Positions 1-4,601 of a stretch of 5,144 nucleotides of DNA are shown here, piece by piece. Source of the stretch: a bacterium HR41. Its GTDB lineage: Bacteria; Actinomycetota; Thermoleophilia; Solirubrobacterales; Thermoleophilaceae. Within the stretch, counting starts at the first letter, position 1. Every line of letters begins with the position of its first letter. The notes under the pieces are model-generated. The model ran no database searches, had not been told where the DNA came from, and saw only the letters and a list, made by a program, of their open reading frames with translations. The translations under genes were made by a program, and so were the position numbers. The DNA is taken from contig BEIR01000111.1 in assembly GCA_002898855.1 (NCBI GenBank), positions 1-5,144 on the forward strand. The letters are read 5' to 3'.

Positions 1-621
1 ACCAAGGACCGCGGGATCCCCGGGGCCTTCGAAGGCGAGACAGTCACCCGGCGCGCTTTCATGACGGGTACAGCTGTCGCCGCCGGTGGTATTGCGACTG
101 CTGCCTTCGCTCTGCCCACGCTTGGGTTCGCTCTCGGGCCAATCTTCGAGCGCACCGAGCCGAGTCGCTGGCAGGACATCGGCCCCGAGGAAGATTTCAA
201 CGACACCGACTACGTCCCGCGCGTCATCAACATCGTTCCGGAGATCGGCGAGGCTGGCCGCACCACGATCTATGTTCGCCGCTACAACCCGCGCATCGAC
301 GGCGAGGCGAACTCCGACCAGCCCTATGTCGCGATCTCTAACCGCTGCATGCACCTCGGCTGCCCCGTCCGTTACGTGTCGGCGTCGCAGCGCTTCATCT
401 GCCCCTGCCACGGCGGCGTCTACGACTTCCAGGGCAAAGTGTTCGGTGGCCCGCCGGTGCGACCGCTCGACCGCTTCTACACGCGCGTGCGCAACGGTCG
501 CGTCGAGGTCGGCGACCGCTTCTCGCTGAACTCGAAACTCGAGCGCTTCTCGCCGCGCGACCCGTCCAACCACCTGGACGGTCTCTGGCAGTACCTATAC
601 CCGTCGAGACCCACGATATGA
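1..621 (+). CDS. qcrA: Rieske iron-sulfur subunit of menaquinol:cytochrome c reductase (5' partial)
   Basis: Electron-transfer subunit that takes one electron from menaquinol at the Qo site through a [2Fe-2S] cluster and passes it to cytochrome c. The frame is open to base 1, so the true start lies upstream; the ATG at 61 is internal because a twin-arginine motif (T-R-R-A-F-M, codons 46-63) precedes it and leads into a hydrophobic stretch. Numbering from that Met, cluster box 1 is CMHLGC (96-101) and box 2 is CPCHGG (114-119). Cys96, His98, Cys114 and His117 are the expected ligands, and Cys101-Cys116 the expected disulfide. A Pro loop (GGPP, 129-132) follows. Gly119 replaces the Ser that raises cluster potential in mitochondrial Rieske proteins. 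One N-terminal anchor is visible, unlike the three-helix QcrA of typical Actinobacteria, although the unseen upstream part could add more. The stop overlaps the next start (ATGA). Family assignment is very secure. Confidence 0.95.
   Translation, partial: TKDRGIPGAFEGETVTRRAFMTGTAVAAGGIATAAFALPTLGFALGPIFERTEPSRWQDIGPEEDFNDTDYVPRVINIVPEIGEAGRTTIYVRRYNPRIDGEANSDQPYVAISNRCMHLGCPVRYVSASQRFICPCHGGVYDFQGKVFGGPPVRPLDRFYTRVRNGRVEVGDRFSLNSKLERFSPRDPSNHLDGLWQYLYPSRPTI
46..150 (+). other. Tat signal / N-terminal membrane anchor of the Rieske protein
   Basis: The codons read T-R-R-A-F-M followed by an Ala/Gly/Leu-rich stretch of about 25 residues ending near GPIFE. This fits a twin-arginine signal that is kept as an uncleaved anchor, as is usual for Rieske proteins, which are exported folded with the Fe-S cluster in place. 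The motif lies upstream of the ATG at 61, which shows that this ATG is not the start of the gene. Confidence 0.75.
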
Positions 622-1430
622 AAGCTCCGACACCGCCGCTGCCCAAGTTCGCCCGGCCGGCTCCGCCGCGCCCGAACGAGCTGGTCGACGATCAGGGTCG
701 CCCGGCGCGCCCGACCATCCCCGACCAGGCGCGCAAGGCAGGCGTGGGCGTCACCTCATGGGTGGAGGAGCGCGTAGGTCTTAGCCCCTTCCTCCGAGGG
801 TTCCTCTTCCGCAAGGTCCTCAAGGGCATCAACTGGTTCTACACGCTCGGCTCTGCGACGATGTTCGCCTTCCTGTCGCAGGCCGTGACGGGCGTCTTCC
901 TTGCGATGTACTACGAGCCCGATCCCTCGCGGGCGTACGAGTCGGCGTCGCGGATCACCAACGAGGTTTTCCTCGGCGAGTTCGTGCGCGGCATGCACCG
1001 CTGGGGTGCGACGGTGATGATCGTGTTGATCTTCCTGCACATGGGGCGCACCTTCTTCTTCGGTGCCTACAAGTACCCGCGCGAGTTGAACTGGATCGTG
1101 GGCGTCGTGCTCTTGATCCTGACCATGGCGATGGGCTTCACCGGATACCTTCTGCCGTTCGACCAGCGCTCTTACTGGGCCACCGTCGTCGGCGTCAACA
1201 TCAACGCTTCCGGGCCGATCCTCGGGCCCTACCTCGCAGACTTCCTGCGGGCCGGCGCGGAGTTCAACGCGAGCACGCTGAGCCGCTTCTACGCGATCCA
1301 CATGATGCTGATCCCGGGCCTTATCGCTGCCCTGATCGGTGTCCATCTGTACCTCGTCGCGAAGCTCGGCACGACGGCTCCGCCCTGGGTCAAGGCGAAG
1401 AAGAAGGAACTCGCCAAGCGCGAGCTGTGA
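618..1430 (+). CDS. qcrB: Cytochrome b6-type subunit (N-terminal half of split cytochrome b)
   Basis: Diheme membrane subunit that carries electrons across the membrane in the Q cycle. The protein has 270 residues and four predicted helices near 74-98, 129-149, 157-180 and 226-248. Heme ligands are His127/His141 (13 residues between) and His228/His243 (14 between); the 13/14 spacing is that of cytochrome b6 and Bacillus QcrB, whereas mitochondrial-type cytochrome b has 13/13. The GFTGYLLPFDQ segment (173-183) matches the b6 signature around G-TGY-LP-DQ. The protein stops after helix D, so helices E-G come from the next gene. Two features are odd. Thr76 stands where b6 proteins have the Cys that binds heme c_i. 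There is also a Pro-rich cytoplasmic N-terminus of about 45 residues, making the protein longer than the roughly 215-225 of the family. ATG 618 is chosen for the 4-bp overlap with the Rieske stop and for high GC3 throughout the extension; GTG 744 or 762 are alternatives. No strong ribosome site is seen, so translational coupling is likely. Confidence 0.95.
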   Translation: MKAPTPPLPKFARPAPPRPNELVDDQGRPARPTIPDQARKAGVGVTSWVEERVGLSPFLRGFLFRKVLKGINWFYTLGSATMFAFLSQAVTGVFLAMYYEPDPSRAYESASRITNEVFLGEFVRGMHRWGATVMIVLIFLHMGRTFFFGAYKYPRELNWIVGVVLLILTMAMGFTGYLLPFDQRSYWATVVGVNINASGPILGPYLADFLRAGAEFNASTLSRFYAIHMMLIPGLIAALIGVHLYLVAKLGTTAPPWVKAKKKELAKREL

Positions 1431-1435
1431 ACACC

Positions 1436-1439
1436 GGAG
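1436..1439 (+). promoter_or_regulatory. Ribosome binding site for the subunit IV-cytochrome c gene
   Basis: GGAG lies 10 bases upstream of the GTG at 1450. It decides the start: the frame stays open back to an ATG at 1339, but that lies inside the preceding gene and the peptide it adds resembles nothing in the family. Confidence 0.7.
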
Positions 1440-1449
1440 TTCGACGGAA

Positions 1450-2169
1450 GTGAACCGGCGCGAGCGCGAGCAGTACCTGAAGGAATACGCCCTCCTCAAG
1501 GAGCAGGGCAAACCGTTCTTCCCCTATGCGGTGGCGAAGGACGGCGTCATGGCGTGCATCGTGCTCGCCGTGATCATCTTCATGTCGCTGATGCTCGGCG
1601 CCGAGCTCGGGCCCAAGGCCGACGCCACTACCACCACCTACGTGCCGCGACCCGAGTGGTACTTCTTCTTCCTGTTCGAGCTGCTTCGGATCGTCAAGCC
1701 CCCGGAGCTCGTTTTTGTCGCGACCGTGGGCATCCCGACGATCTGCATGATCCTGCTGTTCTTGCTTCCATTCATCGACCGCAATCCTGAGCGCCACCCG
1801 CTCCGCCGCCCGATCGCCACCACCGCAGGGATCGTGACGATCGCGGCGATGGCGTACCTCACGGTGCTCGGTGCGCTCGCCGGCTCGCCGACCGAGATCG
1901 ACATGAAGGTGGCACCCCAGTACAAGCGCGGCGCCGAGGTAATGGCGGCGTCGGGCTGCCTCGGCTGCCACAAGGTAGGCGAGAACGGCAACACCCTCGG
2001 TCCGAACCTGACCCACATCGGCGACCGTCTCGGTCCCAACGCGATCGCCCGCACGCTCGTCAACCCGACGGCACCGATGCCATCGTTCAAGAGCCTGCGC
2101 GATCGCAAGCCGGAAGAGTTCAACGAGCTCGTCAAGTTCGTAGCCTCGCTCAAGTCGAAGAAGGAGTAG
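1450..2169 (+). CDS. qcrC: Subunit IV / cytochrome c fusion (C-terminal half of cytochrome b plus c-type heme domain)
   Basis: The gene completes the split cytochrome b and adds the electron-accepting c heme. With the GTG start the protein has 239 residues. Three helices are predicted near 32-52, 87-108 and 122-142, matching helices E-G. PEWY (68-71), the quinol-oxidation site motif, sits in the loop after the first helix. The C-terminal domain (about 155-239) has one heme c motif, CLGCH (170-174), and a probable axial ligand, Met210, in APMPSF. Subunit IV topology puts this domain outside the cytoplasm. The fusion matches Bacillus QcrC and differs from the separate diheme cytochrome cc subunit of mycobacteria and streptomycetes. 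The gene lies 19 bp after the b6 gene and 5 bp before menG. Assignment is firm; the symbol follows Bacillus usage and should not be confused with actinobacterial qcrC. Confidence 0.95.
   Translation: MNRREREQYLKEYALLKEQGKPFFPYAVAKDGVMACIVLAVIIFMSLMLGAELGPKADATTTTYVPRPEWYFFFLFELLRIVKPPELVFVATVGIPTICMILLFLLPFIDRNPERHPLRRPIATTAGIVTIAAMAYLTVLGALAGSPTEIDMKVAPQYKRGAEVMAASGCLGCHKVGENGNTLGPNLTHIGDRLGPNAIARTLVNPTAPMPSFKSLRDRKPEEFNELVKFVASLKSKKE
2161..2166 (+). promoter_or_regulatory. Ribosome binding site for the menG-like gene
   Basis: AAGGAG overlaps the last codons of the preceding gene and lies 8 bases before a TTG codon at 2175. This strong site supports the TTG over the in-frame GTG at 2220, which would start directly at the conserved core and has no clear site of its own. 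Confidence 0.75.
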
Positions 2170-2174
2170 GCGGC

Positions 2175-2882
2175 TTGGCACGCCCGCGCCCCGGCGCCGG
2201 CCGTCTTCCCGAGGGCGAGGTGCGGTCGATGTTCGACCGCATCGCGCGCGTCTATGACCTCATGAATCGCGTGATGACCGCTGGTCTGGACGCCCGCTGG
2301 CGCGAGCGGGCCGCCGACCTGGCCGCGATCGGACCTGGATCCGCAGTGCTCGATGTGGCGACGGGAACCGGCGATCTCGCCCTGGCGCTGGCGCGCCGTG
2401 TCGGTCCGACCGGGCGGGTCGTCGGTCTCGACTTCTCGCCGGAGATGCTCGCGGTCGCGCGCCGTAAAAGCGACGCCATCGACTGGCGCGAAGGAAACGC
2501 CCTCGACCTGCCGTTCCCGGATAGCGAGTTCGACGCGGTCACCGTCGCTTTCGGCGTTCGCAACTTCGCCGACCTCGACCGTGGCCTCGCCGAGCTCGTA
2601 CGCGTAGTGCGCCCCGGCGGACGCGTCGTAATCCTCGAGATCTCGCGGCCGCGCAAGGGACTTGGCCACGTGGTGCACAGCCTCTGGTTCGAACGTCTCG
2701 TGCCGCTTCTCGGTCGCGTAGCGGGCGATCGCGACGCTTACTCCTACCTTCCTTCCTCGGTCCGACGCTTTCCGCCACCGCCCGAGCTGGCCGCCCGTCT
2801 TGCCGCGAGTGGACTCGCGCAGGTGCGCTGGATCGAGACCGCGCGCGGCATGATCGCGATCCACTACGGGGTGCGTCCTTGA
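2175..2882 (+). CDS. menG: Demethylmenaquinone methyltransferase (MenG/UbiE family)
   Basis: SAM-dependent methyltransferase that adds the ring methyl group in the last step of menaquinone synthesis. The protein has 235 residues, a usual family length. The N-terminal signature V-R-S-M-F-D-R-I-A with Y-D-L-M-N (16-31) is typical of UbiE/MenG. SAM motif I is VLDVATGTGD (58-67), the acidic strand end is GLDFS (84-88), and the family segments N-A-L-D-L-P-F-P (108-115), FGVRN (126-130) and RPGGR (146-150) follow. The C-terminus carries YSYLPSS (189-195) and GMIAIHYG (225-232), both family hallmarks. UbiE and MenG cannot be told apart by sequence alone; MenG is preferred because the neighbouring complex is of the menaquinol type and a prenyl-tail synthase follows. 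The pairing with a prenyl synthase recalls hepS-menG-hepT of Bacillus. The TTG start is set by AAGGAG 8 bases upstream. Confidence 0.93.
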   Translation: MARPRPGAGRLPEGEVRSMFDRIARVYDLMNRVMTAGLDARWRERAADLAAIGPGSAVLDVATGTGDLALALARRVGPTGRVVGLDFSPEMLAVARRKSDAIDWREGNALDLPFPDSEFDAVTVAFGVRNFADLDRGLAELVRVVRPGGRVVILEISRPRKGLGHVVHSLWFERLVPLLGRVAGDRDAYSYLPSSVRRFPPPPELAARLAASGLAQVRWIETARGMIAIHYGVRP

Positions 2883-3997
2883 CTTCCCAGGCGACCGTCG
2901 GTGCCGTTCTCGACCAGGCCGGCCCACAGGTGCGCGAACTGCTCGCCTCTGTCGAGCAGCGGCTCGCCGACCTGGCGACCGCGGAGCAGCCGCCCCTCGG
3001 GCCGGCCTTCGGCTCGACCGTCGCCGCCGGCGGCAAACGGTTGCGCCCGCTCTTGCTGCTTGTCGCCGCCGACGTGGCCCGCCCGGCGCCTCGCCAAACT
3101 GACCCTGCGGCCGGCGCTCCGTTCGCTGGCCCTGCGGTTCGACCGGCCACGCGACACAGCTCGGCACAGGCCGGCCGACCCGATCAGCTCGTTGCGGCGG
3201 GGGTCGCGGTCGAGCTTCTTCACACCGCGACGCTCGTCCACGACGACGTCCTCGACCGCGCGCCCCTCAGGCGGGGGCGAGAGAGCGTGTTCGCTGCCTA
3301 TGGACGCGAATTCGCGATAGTCCTCGGCGACCTGATCTTCGCGCGCGCTTTTCGCGAGCTCGTCTCGACAGGCAACGCGCAATCCGTCCGCTACCTGAGT
3401 CGTGCTGCCAGCGATCTTGTCACCGGAGAACTCCTGCAACGCGCCGACCTCGGCAACCTGCGCGTCGGGCGCGAGCGCTATCTCGAGCGTTGCCGGCTGA
3501 AGACCGCGAGCCTCTTCGAGGCGGCCTGCGCGATCGGCGCCACTCTCGCCGGCGCTCCCGGGTGGGCGGAACCCCTCGGCCGTTTCGGCCGCGGTCTCGG
3601 TGTGGCGTTCCAGCTGCTAGACGACCTGCTCGATTTCGTGGGTGAGTCCGCAGCTACCGGCAAGCGCCGCGCGGGCGACTTGCTCGAGGGCATCGTGACC
3701 CTCCCGCTCATCATCGCGCTCGAACGCGACGCCGCACTCGCCCGTACGGTGCGCGCCCTCGCTGCCGCTCGGCACACGGATCGCGCCCATGACGATGGCC
3801 GCGACGAGGCCGTGCGGGAGTTGGTGGCGGAGGTGTGCGGGGCGGTGGTCGCCACCGGCGCCGTCGAGGAAACGCGCGCCGAGGCGGAGAAGCAACTCGC
3901 CGACGCCTTCGCGGCTCTCGACGAGCTTTCCCTCTCGTCACCCGCGCGCGAGCTGTTGCACCTCATCGCCCGCGGCGTGGTCGAGCGCTCTGGATAG
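2879..3997 (+). CDS. trans-Polyprenyl diphosphate synthase (HepT/IspB-like, probable menaquinone side-chain synthase)
   Basis: Condenses isopentenyl diphosphate units onto an allylic primer to make the isoprenoid tail of menaquinone. The protein has 372 residues, above the usual 320-350. Motifs in order are GGKRLRP (51-57), first aspartate-rich motif DDVLD (122-126), KT (208-209), FQ (244-245), second aspartate-rich motif DDLLD (248-252), GK (261-262) and DLLEGIVTLPLI (267-278). Ala117, five residues before the first motif, is small, which fits a long-chain rather than a C15/C20 product; the exact length cannot be read. Residues of about 67-100 form an Ala/Pro/Arg/Gly-rich insert not expected between GGKRLRP and the first motif. 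The TTG start overlaps the menG stop (TTGA), with GGGG 7 bases upstream as a weak ribosome site. Function as the menaquinone tail synthase is inferred from position beside menG. Confidence 0.92.
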   Translation: MTSQATVGAVLDQAGPQVRELLASVEQRLADLATAEQPPLGPAFGSTVAAGGKRLRPLLLLVAADVARPAPRQTDPAAGAPFAGPAVRPATRHSSAQAGRPDQLVAAGVAVELLHTATLVHDDVLDRAPLRRGRESVFAAYGREFAIVLGDLIFARAFRELVSTGNAQSVRYLSRAASDLVTGELLQRADLGNLRVGRERYLERCRLKTASLFEAACAIGATLAGAPGWAEPLGRFGRGLGVAFQLLDDLLDFVGESAATGKRRAGDLLEGIVTLPLIIALERDAALARTVRALAAARHTDRAHDDGRDEAVRELVAEVCGAVVATGAVEETRAEAEKQLADAFAALDELSLSSPARELLHLIARGVVERSG

Positions 3998-4006
3998 CCC
4001 GATCCG

Positions 4007-4020
4007 GGTCCGTAAGGACC
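4007..4020. terminator. Small hairpin after the polyprenyl synthase gene (possible terminator)
   Basis: GGTCC and GGACC flank a GTAA loop of the GNRA type, giving a 5-bp GC-rich stem 9 bases after the operon's last stop. No T-tract follows, so intrinsic termination is uncertain. It lies between two convergent genes, where terminators are expected. Confidence 0.3.
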
Positions 4021-4022
4021 GC

Positions 4023-4042
4023 GCCACCGCGTACGCCGTGGC
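4023..4042. terminator. Imperfect dyad between convergent genes (possible bidirectional terminator)
   Basis: GCCAC at the left pairs with GTGGC at the right; inside a C-C mismatch the core GCGTACGC is itself palindromic. The 20-bp dyad sits 11 bases from the stop of the minus-strand gene. No T- or A-tract is present on either side, so the terminator call rests on position and symmetry only. Confidence 0.3.
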
Positions 4043-4053
4043 AACGTTGTGGC

Positions 4054-4464
4054 TTAGAAGTCCTCGGGCAGAATCAGATCGCGTGCTAGCGCCTCGGCGA
4101 AACGGTCCGCTTCCTCGGCCATGTTCGCGCGCACCAGCCGACGGTAGTCGCGGTAGATCTGCTCCGCGCCCGCCTCAAGCTCGGAGTCGAGCTCCTCGAC
4201 CGCTGCCTGGCTGAAAACTCCCTCGCGGTGCAGGTGGCAATTCGGGCACCACAGCAGCACACGCCAGTGCTCGGGTCCGCTCTCCTCCCACTCGATCGGC
4301 TGGACGAGGTGGCTGCCGCAACCGATGCAGATATGGAGCGCTCGGTCTTCCGCACCGTCGCCGCCCTTGCTGCGGAAGTAAACGACCTCGACCGCTTTGC
4401 CGCTCGGCAGGATCACGTGCTTGATCTCGTGCCGCTCGTCCCGCTTTTCCCTGCCGCGAGCCAT
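4054..4464 (-). CDS. Uncharacterised protein with two CxxC pairs (probable zinc ribbon)
   Basis: I do not recognise this 136-residue protein. It is a real gene: GC3 is high along the minus strand and there is a ribosome site before its ATG. Residues 1-45 are charged and contain a probable beta stretch (K-A-V-E-V-V-Y-F, 23-30). Cys46/Cys49 and Cys73/Cys76 form a CxxC-x23-CxxC pattern, with His77 and His79 just after, suggesting a structural zinc site. The segment between them carries Trp59, Trp67 and Trp72. From about 85 to 130 the sequence is acidic, Ala/Glu-rich and probably helical, ending in LPEDF. There is no signal peptide or membrane segment, so a cytoplasmic location is likely. The arrangement loosely recalls the zinc frame of HNH-type folds, but no HNH catalytic residues are evident. 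It is convergent with the quinone operon and divergent from dcd, which gives no functional clue. Confidence 0.8.
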   Translation of the reverse strand: MARGREKRDERHEIKHVILPSGKAVEVVYFRSKGGDGAEDRALHICIGCGSHLVQPIEWEESGPEHWRVLLWCPNCHLHREGVFSQAAVEELDSELEAGAEQIYRDYRRLVRANMAEEADRFAEALARDLILPEDF

Positions 4465-4466
4465 CT

Positions 4467-4472
4467 CACCTC
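4467..4472 (-). promoter_or_regulatory. Ribosome binding site for the CxxC protein
   Basis: On the minus strand GAGGTG precedes the ATG at 4464 with only 2 bases after it (4 bases after the AGG core). The spacing is short but the match is good, and it supports the ATG as start. Confidence 0.55.
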
Positions 4473-4555
4473 AGCTATCGGCGCTGCCGGACGCGCCTTG
4501 AGCGCAGCAGCGAAGAGCTGACCGACCGTCCACCCGGCCCCGCCCACAACTCGGC

Positions 4556-4577
4556 CGAGCGAACTTCACCTCGCTCG
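4556..4577. repeat. Perfect 7-bp inverted repeat upstream of dcd (candidate operator)
   Basis: CGAGCGA (4556-4562) and TCGCTCG (4571-4577) are perfect inverted copies around an 8-base centre, ACTTCACC. A further copy of the half-site TCGCTC lies at 4580-4585. The centre holds the candidate -35 box, so a dimeric regulator bound here would cover the promoter. Chance symmetry in GC-rich DNA is a real alternative. Confidence 0.35.
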
Positions 4578-4594
4578 CGTCGCTCCCGTACACT
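4565..4594 (+). promoter_or_regulatory. Candidate sigma70-type promoter for dcd, leaderless
   Basis: TTCACC (4565-4570) and TACACT (4589-4594) are separated by 18 bases. TACACT fits the actinobacterial -10 pattern TANNNT. Seven bases (CGCGCCG) lie between it and the ATG at 4602, so transcription would begin at or next to the start codon. No ribosome site is visible before this ATG, which agrees with a leaderless mRNA. Confidence 0.5.
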
Positions 4595-4601
4595 CGCGCC
4601 G

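Noticed and set aside
61..621. Rieske gene starting at ATG 61
   Set aside because: The frame is open upstream to base 1, and a twin-arginine motif lies just before this ATG, so it is an internal Met.
1339..1449. N-terminal extension of the subunit IV-cytochrome c gene back to ATG 1339
   Set aside because: It overlaps the b6 gene by about 90 bases, and the added Arg/Ser-rich peptide looks like out-of-frame GC-rich sequence. GTG 1450 has GGAG at 10 bases and begins at the family N-terminus.
756..1511. 251-codon open frame on the minus strand
   Set aside because: It is antisense to the cytochrome b6 gene; its His/Asp/Arg-rich product mirrors the codons of a membrane protein.
1638..3167. 509-codon open frame on the minus strand
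   Set aside because: It runs antisense through the cytochrome c fusion, menG and prenyl synthase genes, has Arg/Ala-rich composition without family motifs, and arises from the high GC content.
3478..4044. 188-codon open frame on the minus strand
   Set aside because: It is antisense to the conserved half of the prenyl synthase, has Ser/Arg/Ala composition and shows no motif.
4228..4521. 97-codon plus-strand open frame opposite the CxxC protein
   Set aside because: The minus-strand reading has better third-position GC, a ribosome site and paired CxxC motifs; the plus-strand frame has none of these.
4498..4526. Promoter with TTGAGC at 4498-4503
   Set aside because: No TANNNT box occurs at a proper distance downstream; the TTCACC/TACACT pair nearer to dcd is better.
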